Of a DNA stretch of 28,943 bases, positions 23,720 through 28,943 are shown piece by piece; position 1 is the stretch's first letter; each line of letters starts with the position of its first letter. This DNA comes from Spirochaetaceae bacterium UBA1306 (GTDB lineage Bacteria > Spirochaetota > Spirochaetia > Treponematales > Rectinemataceae). Below the pieces are notes generated by a model. That model made no database searches. It was not told the DNA's origin and saw only the letters and a list, made by a program, of their open reading frames with translations. The stretch is from assembly GCA_002307245.1 (NCBI GenBank), contig DBTW01000018.1:20264-49206 (forward strand). Reading direction: 5' to 3'. The translations under genes were made by a program, and so were the position numbers.

Positions 23720-23723
23720 TCAT
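23274..23723 (-). CDS. Overlapping N-terminally anchored protein (i-spanin-like candidate)
   Basis: The 149-residue frame begins at an ATG that overlaps the holin stop by 4 nt (ATGA). It has an excellent N-terminal transmembrane anchor (residues 5-26, ILVVAGLCLVLLLGAFVGGYAV), then a charged helical periplasmic-type region. This is the topology of Rz-type inner-membrane spanins. All but its first four nucleotides overlap the 23186-23719 frame. Third-position G+C is lower here than in the other frame, so it could be an accidental ORF of GC-rich DNA. A nested spanin pair as in Rz/Rz1 is the alternative. Confidence 0.45.
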   Translation of the reverse strand: MNAQKILVVAGLCLVLLLGAFVGGYAVGRGVGAGPVAADYRRTSEQGLRDLETARTGIDSAARGLEHVEKRERDAALGLSDGAERAVAVETRVGKAGERIDSIGAGIERGASRAEDNIGLGRELVGILGELDRRCGEGAQGGGNEAAPR

Positions 23724-23953
23724 ACATCCCTACCGGGCAGACCATTGATCTTCTTGCCGAAGACGTTCTCCGCGATCAACGAGAGATCGACGGTCGCGAA
23801 TAGGAGCGGCACGAAGGCAGCGACTTTGAGCACAGCGTCGATATCGAGCTCGGGCCTAACCCAGACTTTGGCCACGAGGCCACCGAGAGCTATTGCAGCC
23901 CCTACGATCTTTGCCCCGAGGGAGAGGGGCTTGCCCTTGAGTTCCATACCCAT
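23720..23953 (-). CDS. Holin-like small membrane protein
   Basis: The 77-residue protein (75 from the better-spaced ATG at 23947, which has GGGAG 6 nt upstream) has two hydrophobic stretches, about residues 12-30 and 40-60. A charged loop separates them, and the C-terminus is polar. It lies between an endopeptidase gene and the spanin-like frames, the usual place of a holin. No holin family can be named; a membrane role in lysis is inferred from size, topology and neighbours. Confidence 0.65.
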   Translation of the reverse strand: MGMELKGKPLSLGAKIVGAAIALGGLVAKVWVRPELDIDAVLKVAAFVPLLFATVDLSLIAENVFGKKINGLPGRDV

Positions 23954-23958
23954 CTCCC

Positions 23959-24573
23959 TTATAGACCGTAGACCGCGGGATTAACGTAGAATCGGAGAGC
24001 CCCGTTGTAATAGGGATCATGCCGAGCGATCACCTTTGTATTCATCCAGGTGATGCAGCGCTGCTTCACCTGATCGATGAAGGCCGGACCGTACTTAGCC
24101 CGAAAATTGGCTGAGTAGTCGGAGTTCCAGCTCGCGCCGAGGCGCGCCTCGAGGTCGTCGTTATAGACGCCTGGCTCGAGAATGATGGAGTAGTGAACGT
24201 GACGGCCATTGCCGCCATTCGACGATACCGAGAGGCCGTGATTACCCGTAGGCCCGATAGGCGCGCCGATCTCGAGGCCCGCCCCAACCAAAGCGGCCGC
24301 AAGGGCGCCCGAGTCAAGTTCGCCCCGGATGAAGTGCAGCATGCGCAGCTCGCCGCCGGCGAAGAAGAGCCGGAAGACCGAGCAGTACTCGGCGTCGTTA
24401 TCGATCCACGCCGTCTTCTCCGCCGCAATGGGCGAGCGCACGATGCCCATGCCCGCGCGGTCGATGGCGGTATGGATGCGAGGACGATTCTTGAAGGTGC
24501 AGGGATCCCAGCCGAAGCCGACTGCTATCTGTGAGCCAGGGAGGAATACGCTCGGATCGATGTCTAGCTTCAT
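23959..24573 (-). CDS. M23 (LytM-type) peptidase, probable endolysin
   Basis: The 204-residue enzyme has the M23 metallopeptidase signature. H34 and D38 stand in HTAIDRAG (H-x3-D), and the HVH of GRHVHYSI at 125-127 gives the H-x-H. GAPIGPTGNHG, typical of the LytM core, lies between. Such enzymes cut peptide cross-bridges of peptidoglycan. There is no signal peptide, so export would rely on the neighbouring holin. The C-terminal 60 residues may be a substrate-binding extension. The start is supported by AGAGG 6 nt upstream, which lies in the 3' arm of a perfect leader hairpin. Confidence 0.83.
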   Translation of the reverse strand: MKLDIDPSVFLPGSQIAVGFGWDPCTFKNRPRIHTAIDRAGMGIVRSPIAAEKTAWIDNDAEYCSVFRLFFAGGELRMLHFIRGELDSGALAAALVGAGLEIGAPIGPTGNHGLSVSSNGGNGRHVHYSIILEPGVYNDDLEARLGASWNSDYSANFRAKYGPAFIDQVKQRCITWMNTKVIARHDPYYNGALRFYVNPAVYGL

Positions 24574-24579
24574 GTCTAA

Positions 24580-24605
24580 CCTCTTGGCAGAAGACTACCA
24601 AGAGG
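24580..24605 (-). promoter_or_regulatory. Hairpin sequestering the endopeptidase ribosome-binding site
   Basis: Eight perfect base pairs around a 10-nt loop include AGAGG, the only good Shine-Dalgarno for the ATG at 24573. The stem would lower translation of the lytic enzyme until it is opened. Confidence 0.55.
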
Positions 24606-24615
24606 TGGATTAGGG

Positions 24616-24630
24616 CGCTCAAATGTGGGG
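24616..24630 (-). promoter_or_regulatory. 15-bp motif shared with the protease leader (copy 2)
   Basis: This is an exact copy of CGCTCAAATGTGGGG at 14574-14588, again 5' of a perfect hairpin in front of a late gene. It could be an activator site or a transcript leader element. Confidence 0.4.
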
Positions 24631-24689
24631 GAAGATCACAGATATAAGCCTCACAAGAAGTGCAGCTTACTAGACAAATAAATTCTGGA

Positions 24690-25223
24690 TTATTTTCTGT
24701 GATGCTTTAGTTGGCGCTTGTATTGTTTTATTGCTGTTTGAGTAGCCTTTGAATGCTCATGCTCTTCTACAAAATCTATATGTTTATCGGAAGGAGGTAG
24801 TCTAAATGACCAAACCGTCCGTTCTTCAGCATTTGTTACTGAGAAATCCCCCATCGTGATAATATCCATTCCAACCAGCACATCGAATTTATTACTATCT
24901 TCAAATTCCGTTACCATTACGCCTCGGAAACCCACCATATTGGGAAGTAGTAAATCAATTTTATAAATACAGGATTCATAAGGTTGCCCAGCACAGATTA
25001 TCTTTTGCCGCGATAATGGTGGGAGCTGAAGACGAGCTGCAAGTCGTTTGCTAATAGATGTACTTGTTGCACCAGTATCCCATAACGCCATCACATCGAC
25101 AAACGATATTGGAATCTTAAATATTCCAGCGATCTCCGCAGAAATGGAAACCTTCACGGCCGACATCAGTTCCCGAAATCGGCCACCAGTCGAGGAAACC
25201 GTGAAGGCTTTATAGTCCTTCAT
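24690..25223 (-). CDS. Retropepsin-like aspartic protease
   Basis: The 177-residue protein carries the single-lobe aspartic protease signature: ALWDTGATSTSIS at residues 46-58, with catalytic D49-T50-G51, and later FDVLVGMDII (113-122), the hydrophobic-hydrophobic-Gly element of the fold. Such proteins act as dimers, like retroviral proteases. A charged C-terminal tail of about 35 residues ends with a Lys/His-rich segment. No signal peptide is seen, so it is probably cytoplasmic. It overlaps the upstream small gene by 4 nt. Low G+C and position downstream of the repressor suggest an accessory gene expressed in the lysogen. Substrate is unknown. Confidence 0.85.
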   Translation of the reverse strand: MKDYKAFTVSSTGGRFRELMSAVKVSISAEIAGIFKIPISFVDVMALWDTGATSTSISKRLAARLQLPPLSRQKIICAGQPYESCIYKIDLLLPNMVGFRGVMVTEFEDSNKFDVLVGMDIITMGDFSVTNAEERTVWSFRLPPSDKHIDFVEEHEHSKATQTAIKQYKRQLKHHRK

Positions 25224-25453
25224 GCGAAGGCAACAACTCTTGAAGCATAATGTGCCGTTTCGTTATCGATAGTAACACAGCGCTGAACCAGGAATGTCCC
25301 CAGCTGCTCTTCTTTCATGTGTTCGAGAGCTTCATGTTCCGTCTTGAAAAACCCAATGATAAGTTCGCCTTTAATAACTACGAACTCATCCTTGTGGTCC
25401 CGAAGGAATTCGGCTCTATGGCTGTCATAGACAGCATATTCATTTTCAAGCAT
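25220..25453 (-). CDS. Small 'FLVQ' partner protein of the retropepsin-like protease
   Basis: The 77-residue protein has the layout HKDEFVVIKGELIIGFF-KTEHEALEHM-GTFLVQRC-ASRVVAF. From memory, similar 70- to 90-residue proteins with a 'vvI.g..iG.f.t..eA......G.FLVQ' pattern are often encoded directly before a retropepsin-like gene in many bacteria. The 4-nt ATGA overlap and a strong AGGAGG ribosome site indicate translational coupling. It could be the substrate, inhibitor or cofactor of the protease; none of these is shown. Confidence 0.75.
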   Translation of the reverse strand: MLENEYAVYDSHRAEFLRDHKDEFVVIKGELIIGFFKTEHEALEHMKEEQLGTFLVQRCVTIDNETAHYASRVVAFA

Positions 25454-25604
25454 CCAGCCCTCCTTTCAGGCGACGAACCTATTCCGTCACCTGCACGATC
25501 TTCTACTTCAAATATATATCTTTCGGAATGATTTCGCCATTGGTTCACACTCAATACGGATGTCCATGCAGCCATCCAACAACCTTCCCCTCGCCGCATC
25601 TTTA
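25454..25604 (-). other. AT-rich intergenic region before the retropepsin pair
   Basis: I see no credible gene here. A run GATATATATTTG on the minus strand (about 25510-25522) is a possible -10 region for the protease pair, with AGGAGG following close to the start codon at 25453. No convincing -35 was found. Confidence 0.35.
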
Positions 25605-25781
25605 TCAGTGAGCCTTCAACCAAGCCTTAACCGCAGACACCATTACTCCAACCACTAGGACTGCATGTCGGAGTTTGGCTTCCGAAACACCAAGTTCTTT
25701 CGTCCAGTAATCAACTTCCCATCGCTCCCCAAGATTTATCTTGGTAGCATCCTGAGGCCGCTTCTTTGATAGATCATCCAT
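25605..25781 (-). CDS. DUF3606 family small protein
   Basis: This 58-residue gene is shorter than usual ORF cut-offs. Its sequence (MDDLSKKRPQDATKINLGE, then WEVDYWTKELGVSEAKLRHAV and a VGVMVSAVKAWL ending) is the DUF3606 pattern of small bacterial proteins that contain a WEV.YWT..lgvs segment. AGAGG lies 7 nt upstream of the ATG. It follows the repressor on the same strand after 46 nt and precedes the retropepsin pair, so it may be expressed in the lysogen. DUF3606 has no established role. Confidence 0.85.
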   Translation of the reverse strand: MDDLSKKRPQDATKINLGERWEVDYWTKELGVSEAKLRHAVLVVGVMVSAVKAWLKAH

Positions 25782-25808
25782 CCCTATGCCTCTTGATTCT
25801 ATAATGGT

Positions 25809-25829
25809 CTCGCGTACGCGAGGCTTTTT
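25809..25829 (+). terminator. Perfect 14-bp palindrome followed by T-run
   Basis: CTCGCGTACGCGAG (25809-25822) is followed by GCTTTTT on the plus strand, like a rho-independent terminator facing the repressor end. No plus-strand gene lies just upstream, so it might instead be an operator in front of the DUF3606 gene, which starts 28 nt downstream of it on the minus strand. Confidence 0.4.
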
Positions 25830-26724
25830 AATATGGATGCCTATGTAACCAACCGACTACTTTCCCTTCAATCTTAACCATACGGATTTCGTCCTCGCTA
25901 GTGAGTATCCGGGGCTCGTAGCGGTCGTTTTCCGAAATGATCCTCAGCGTCTTGCCAAGGAGATCGAATTCGAGGCGCTTTACCTGCATGCGATTCTCGA
26001 TAGAGATCACAAAGATACCATCGCCCTCCCGTTCGCTCGGGACAAAAAGGACGATGTCGCGATCAAAGAGCCCAATCTTGGTCATCGAGTCGCCGCGGGC
26101 CTCAAGAGCCTTCACCTGGTCGGGGCGCCACGGATTGATAAACCGACGCAGTATTTTCTGCGGCGTTATTGGCTGGTAATCCTCTACTTCCTGGGCGGGT
26201 CCAGCCCCGATCAACTGTCCGGAGTAGAAATCAACAACGTCAGCATCTTCAGCCGACGGATCGCCGGACATTTCAAGGGATCGTGCTCCCGCAAGGCGGG
26301 CCCCGGAGAGATCGTGGTCATCAAGGCATTCTGGCGGGCATTCGTCCGCAAGGCCTTCAAGACTTACCGGGCGGCGCTGGCGCAGGGCTGGAATGAGTGA
26401 TGCTTCCTGCGCTGGCCGGCTTAGCGCATCAGGTAAATTTGCCACAGTGGCAGGTTTGGCTTCACCATCAGGAAGTAAAACAGTTTTACTTTTGGTTTCA
26501 TCCTGGGCAGATACATCAACCAGCATTTTCCCTTTTCCAGTTAAGAACCAATCTATACTGATACCGAGTTTGGATAATCCGAACATAAACTCTTTAGATG
26601 GCTCTCTTGCTCCGCTTGCAAATTCCGAGACGATTCCTCTAGAAACATTGAGTTTTTTAGCTAATGCTGTTTGGTTCAGACTAAAAGCGTGGAGTATTTC
26701 TTCAATACGCTTCGGATATTCCAT
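25828..26724 (-). CDS. CI-type prophage repressor (XRE HTH + S24/LexA domain)
   Basis: From ATG 26724 (GAAGG 7 nt upstream) the product is 298 residues; an earlier in-frame start adds 36 unlikely residues from the control region. An XRE helix-turn-helix lies at about 17-42 (NQTALAKKLNVSRGIVSEFASG). A long linker follows. The C-terminal peptidase domain has GDSM with Ser213 and QVKRL with Lys249, the LexA-type Ser-Lys dyad, and a possible Ala-Gly cleavage site at 174-175 (IGAGPA). It should keep the prophage silent and be inactivated by SOS-type self-cleavage. It is divergent from the ner-like gene with operator repeats between them. Confidence 0.9.
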   Translation of the reverse strand: MEYPKRIEEILHAFSLNQTALAKKLNVSRGIVSEFASGAREPSKEFMFGLSKLGISIDWFLTGKGKMLVDVSAQDETKSKTVLLPDGEAKPATVANLPDALSRPAQEASLIPALRQRRPVSLEGLADECPPECLDDHDLSGARLAGARSLEMSGDPSAEDADVVDFYSGQLIGAGPAQEVEDYQPITPQKILRRFINPWRPDQVKALEARGDSMTKIGLFDRDIVLFVPSEREGDGIFVISIENRMQVKRLEFDLLGKTLRIISENDRYEPRILTSEDEIRMVKIEGKVVGWLHRHPY

Positions 26725-26781
26725 ACACCAGCCTTCAAAAGTTCTTGTATTCCAAACTTTCCACTTGACTTGTTTGGAATA
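26717..26781. promoter_or_regulatory. Repressor operators: three TATTCCAWAC half-sites
   Basis: TATTCCATAC (26717-26726), TATTCCAAAC (26748-26757) and its exact inverse GTTTGGAATA (26772-26781) form a repeat array. The last two make a perfect 10-bp inverted repeat with a 14-bp gap. The first overlaps the repressor start codon, suggesting autoregulation. The last lies inside the early promoter spacer, suggesting repression of the lytic genes. Binding by the repressor or the Ner-like protein is inferred. Confidence 0.7.
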
Positions 26782-26794
26782 CCCAACGATACTC
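26765..26794 (+). promoter_or_regulatory. Early promoter (rightward)
   Basis: TTGACT (26765-26770) and GATACT (26789-26794) are separated by 18 nt and resemble sigma-70 elements. The right operator half-site lies between them. Transcription would start near 26801, leaving a leader of about 115 nt before the ner-like gene. Confidence 0.6.
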
Positions 26795-26836
26795 ACTATA
26801 TCGACGGTTGAGGTTTCAACCTTAACCCTCAAAAAA

Positions 26837-26877
26837 GAAGGACGACCGAACGGCCTAGAAACTGCCGGTCATCCTTC
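26837..26877 (+). promoter_or_regulatory. Stable hairpin in the early mRNA leader
   Basis: GAAGGACGACCG (26837-26848) pairs with CGGTCATCCTTC (26866-26877), 11 of 12 positions matching, across a 17-nt loop. No T-run follows, so it is not a simple terminator. A small GCCC/GGGC hairpin precedes the AAGGAGG ribosome site at 26899-26905. Confidence 0.55.
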
Positions 26878-26915
26878 AACGATCCCGCCCTTTCGGGCAA
26901 GGAGGTTTCTACATT

Positions 26916-27236
26916 ATGAACCGCTCTTCCAGGAACCGCAAGCAGGAGCTACGCATGGGCGGCATTCGCCGCTCGAAGGATCCCGCGAGCTACGTACCCA
27001 GGCAGCTCCCCATCATCCCCAACAAGGAACAGGGTTGGTGGATCGCCTATCAGATGAAGCTCAATGGCTTCTCCCTCGTCACGATGGCCGAGTGCGCCGG
27101 TGTTTCCTTCCAGATGATCCATGCAGTCATCTACGGTAAGAAGACCAGCGGTCGGGTACAGAAGATCATCGCGCACAACTTGCGCTACGACAGCTGGGCG
27201 GATCTCCTTGCGGCGCGGGAGGGGGTAGCGGCGTGA
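26916..27236 (+). CDS. ner: Ner-like DNA-binding regulator
   Basis: The 106-residue basic protein has a helix-turn-helix at about residues 50-78 (SLVTMAECAGVSFQMIHAVIYGK), followed by SGRVQKIIAHNL. This is the layout of Mu Ner/Nlp proteins, which bind between the divergent early and repressor promoters. It is first in the early operon, exactly where ner is in Mu. A near-perfect AAGGAGG lies 10 nt before the ATG. A basic N-terminal extension of about 35 residues is longer than in Mu Ner (75 residues); an internal ATG at codon 14 is possible. Confidence 0.8.
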   Translation: MNRSSRNRKQELRMGGIRRSKDPASYVPRQLPIIPNKEQGWWIAYQMKLNGFSLVTMAECAGVSFQMIHAVIYGKKTSGRVQKIIAHNLRYDSWADLLAAREGVAA

Positions 27237-27517
27237 AGACCTTCCGCAACAAGTATACGCGAGAGGTGGCCCTCGAGCGCCTCGCCAAAGAAGGCTGGGT
27301 CCTAAGGAGATGGCAGGCCGGGGGCGATTACGAGGATCTCGTGAGGGCCTCCGGTGAGCCGGGGCTCCTACTAGTGGACTTTGCCCTCAGCCGCTTCATC
27401 CTGGATAAAACAGGCGATACCACCAAGCTCCTGAGTCAAAACAACGAGGCGGATGGAGACCCAACCTACGACGCGATTCTTCTCTCTCTCTTCGAGGGAG
27501 AGGTGGTGTCAGCATGA
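27233..27517 (+). CDS. Hypothetical early protein
   Basis: The 94-residue product starts at GTG 27233, overlapping the ner stop by 4 nt, with GGAGG upstream. It begins with a basic helix (KTFRNKYTREVALERLAKEGWVLRRWQ) and has a hydrophobic stretch near 44-56 (PGLLLVDFALSRFIL). I recognise no family. Tight coupling to neighbours shows it belongs to the early operon. Confidence 0.7.
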   Translation: MKTFRNKYTREVALERLAKEGWVLRRWQAGGDYEDLVRASGEPGLLLVDFALSRFILDKTGDTTKLLSQNNEADGDPTYDAILLSLFEGEVVSA

Positions 27518-27843
27518 GCGGCACCCACCTCGACTTCATCGATCGCGAGAAGAAAGTCCTTTGGATTAGCTACGAAGGCCAAGGCGACGAGCTCGAGGCG
27601 AACCTGCGGGCCTATGGCGTCGAGTACGTACCTGGTTTCCGCAATGGGCGGGTAGGCATCGAGTTCACTAGTGAATGCCTCGAAGCAAATGGGCGCCCGA
27701 GCAAGCTCGCCGAAGCGGCCGTTACCTTGGTGGCGATCCTTACGATGCGTTCGGGCGTCACGAAATCGATGGAGAAAGACTTTTTCTCCGCCCTTTCTGA
27801 TGTTCAGGCCCACAGCAGGACCTACGAGGAGGAAGCATCATGA
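27514..27843 (+). CDS. Hypothetical early protein
   Basis: The 109-residue product overlaps the preceding gene by 4 nt. Its N-terminal part is strand-rich (KVLWISYEGQGDELEANLRAYGVEYVPGF), and its C-terminal part is a helix pair (SKLAEAAVTLVAILTMRSGV...). No known family is recognised. It is translated with the early genes and may modulate replication or host functions. Confidence 0.7.
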   Translation: MSGTHLDFIDREKKVLWISYEGQGDELEANLRAYGVEYVPGFRNGRVGIEFTSECLEANGRPSKLAEAAVTLVAILTMRSGVTKSMEKDFFSALSDVQAHSRTYEEEAS

Positions 27844-28013
27844 TGCGTATCCTTCGGATGTTCGCAGCTGTGCGCAAGCTCGAAGAAGAGGTCGAGTGCG
27901 GTAAGCGCGCACTCGAGAGCGCTGATCGCTACGCAACAGCGCTCGAGGCTGTAAAAAAACTACAGGCTGAGAGGATAGCAGAGCTCGAGGCCCGGATCGA
28001 AGGCGGAAAATGA
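27840..28013 (+). CDS. Small coiled-coil early protein
   Basis: This 57-residue gene (ATG 27840, overlapping the previous stop by 4 nt) encodes an almost wholly helical, Glu/Ala/Arg-rich chain with a leucine heptad pattern (VRKLEEEVE ... ALEAVKKLQAERIAELEARIE). Its stop overlaps the transposase ATG by 4 nt. The unbroken chain of 4-nt overlaps supports it as real. A role as oligomerisation partner is a guess. Confidence 0.7.
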   Translation: MMRILRMFAAVRKLEEEVECGKRALESADRYATALEAVKKLQAERIAELEARIEGGK

Positions 28014-28943
28014 ACGAGTTGTCAACCACCGCAATCGCGTCTGCACTCGACATTTCACGCCAGGCAGTTATGCAAAGGGCGGAGTCGGAGGGTTGGCTCT
28101 ACAAGGACGACGGGAAGGGGGCGCGCTATCTCGCTCGCTCGCTGCCGCGCGACGTACTCTCCGAGCTCCTTAAAAAAGGCCTACTCGACACGGCGTCGCC
28201 CTCCGGCCTAGAAGAGGCATCCTCTTCTATAGAAGATTCGGTGTTCCTCGCGGTTCGCGACAAGGACCGCGAGGTCGCGCAACTCCGGTCTGCCTTGGTC
28301 GGCATGTACCTCCTGCGCGAGCGCGAGATGCGGCTGCCCGACTTCGTCGAGCTCTACAACGCGGGGCATATCTCGGGCGCGATCCATGTGCGCCTTGGCG
28401 ACGTCTCCATACCGACCATGTATCGATGGGTCGGCACGTACAGGCGCGGCGGGAAGACCCCGGCCGCCCTCGTGCCGAAGTACGCCATCAGCGCGCGCAA
28501 GACCGGGCCAGGGAGGAGCCTCTCGGAGCTCGCGCGGCACTATCTCGATTACTACTGGCTCCAGGATTCACGGCCCTCGATGCGCTCGGCTTGGCTCGAG
28601 GCGACCATCGCGCTGCCCGACGAAGGCATCACCTACCCGACGGCGGCGCGCTACCTCGCCTCGATACCGGCGATCATCCGCGACTACAAGCGCTTCGGCG
28701 CCTGCAGGATGGAGACCTCCGACCTGCCCCACATCGAGCGGAACATGAGCCTGTATAAGTCCATGGACCAACTCGTATCGGACCATCACTGCTTCGATTT
28801 CATCGTCGAGAAAGACGGCAACTTATTCCGCCCGTGGATCACCGCTGTGCAAGACTACCGCAGCGCGAAGATCGTCGGCTTCTGGCCTTCGGTCTACCCG
28901 TCAAGTCTCTCGATCTCCCTGGCCTTCTATCTCGCGGTTTCGC
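28010..28943 (+). CDS. MuA-type transposase (partial, cut by window end)
   Basis: The first 311 residues are present; the reading frame is open at the window end. Residues 1-50 form a Mu-type winged HTH-like domain (TTAIASALDISRQAVMQRAESEGW). Residues about 85-240 fit the DNA-binding and linker region of Mu-type integrases. The RNase H-like core starts at about 250: LVSDHHCFDFIV with Asp258 as the probable first catalytic acid, then LFRPWITAVQDYRSAKIVGFW. The other catalytic residues lie outside. It would carry out insertion and replicative transposition, acting on the end near 138. A target-DNA activator (MuB-like ATPase) is expected next but not visible. Confidence 0.88.
   Translation, partial: MNELSTTAIASALDISRQAVMQRAESEGWLYKDDGKGARYLARSLPRDVLSELLKKGLLDTASPSGLEEASSSIEDSVFLAVRDKDREVAQLRSALVGMYLLREREMRLPDFVELYNAGHISGAIHVRLGDVSIPTMYRWVGTYRRGGKTPAALVPKYAISARKTGPGRSLSELARHYLDYYWLQDSRPSMRSAWLEATIALPDEGITYPTAARYLASIPAIIRDYKRFGACRMETSDLPHIERNMSLYKSMDQLVSDHHCFDFIVEKDGNLFRPWITAVQDYRSAKIVGFWPSVYPSSLSISLAFYLAVS

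Larger units (their letters stand above)
24574..24689 (-). promoter_or_regulatory. Leader and probable promoter region of the lysis/late operon
   Basis: This gap between the retropepsin-like gene and the endopeptidase holds, in mRNA order, an AT-rich -10-like TATATC (24646-24641) without a clear -35, which would suit an activator-dependent late promoter. Next comes the shared 15-bp motif at 24616-24630, then a perfect 8-bp stem (CCTCTTGG, 24605-24598, with CCAAGAGG, 24587-24580). The Shine-Dalgarno AGAGG lies in the 3' arm of this stem. Confidence 0.5.
138..28943. mobile_element. Mu-like transposable prophage (right end to transposase; other end outside window)
   Basis: The gene set defines a Mu-like prophage: MuA-type transposase, Ner-like and CI-like regulators, DUF3486, large terminase, DUF935 portal, MuF, Mu I-like protease, gp36/DUF1320, gpG-like protein, siphovirus-type tail genes and a terminal sequence resembling the Mu right end. 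Late genes are read leftward and early genes rightward from a shared control region near 26.8 kb. The left end must lie beyond 28943, since the transposase gene is incomplete here. Confidence 0.92.

Noticed and set aside
26725..26832. Upstream start of the repressor adding 36 residues
   Set aside because: The extension is coded by the operator/promoter region; ATG 26724 has a good ribosome site and starts right before the HTH domain.

Overview
The window is almost entirely one end of a Mu-like transposable prophage in a Gram-negative-type bacterium. Support comes from the gene content: Mu-type portal (DUF935), MuF, gp27/DUF3486, gp36/DUF1320 and gpG homologues, a MuA-type transposase and a Ner-like regulator. 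A Mu-like right end lies at position 138, inside a truncated host gene. Base composition is moderately high in G+C, with AT-rich islands over the accessory genes and parts of the tail fibre. The host taxon cannot be fixed from the sequence. A spirochaete is a loose impression only.

Layout from left to right. Bases 1-137 are the interrupted host gene. From 138 the prophage is read mostly leftward (minus strand), so the tail end comes first: a membrane HEYGH metalloprotease-like protein and a small protein at the right end, a 1342-residue tail-tip/fibre protein, the tape measure, a G/GT tail chaperone pair with a classic -1 slippery site, the tail tube, tail-completion and gpG-like proteins, and the gp36-like connector. 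Next come a secreted/membrane protein of unknown role, a lambda E-like major capsid protein, a D-like decoration protein and a Mu I-like protease/scaffold. The tail genes are of siphovirus type (no sheath or baseplate genes), so the phage combines Mu-type head genes with a long non-contractile tail.

An island at about 14.6-17.4 kb holds an adenine/cytosine-N DNA methyltransferase (minus) and, on the opposite strand, a TcmP + DUF5131 (Gp37/Gp68) pair with its own terminator. Leftward packaging and portal genes resume at 17.4-22.5 kb: MuF, portal, large terminase and DUF3486. A -1 slippery A-run at the portal/MuF junction suggests a portal-MuF fusion. Small Mu-type proteins and a lysis cassette follow (22.5-24.6 kb): overlapping spanin-like ORFs, a holin-like protein and an M23 endopeptidase.

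Downstream of the CI/LexA-type repressor, on its strand, lie three probable lysogeny-expressed genes: a DUF3606 protein, an 'FLVQ' small protein and a retropepsin-like aspartic protease. The divergent control region (26.72-26.92 kb) carries repeated operator half-sites and an early promoter. The early operon runs rightward from it: Ner-like protein, three small unknown proteins, and the MuA-type transposase, which is cut by the window end. Early and late genes are therefore divergent, as in BcepMu rather than in Mu itself. The second prophage end is outside the window.

The most interesting leads are the portal-MuF frameshift, the fully overlapping lysis ORFs, the retropepsin plus small-partner pair, the TcmP/DUF5131 island and the toxin-like MuF C-terminus.
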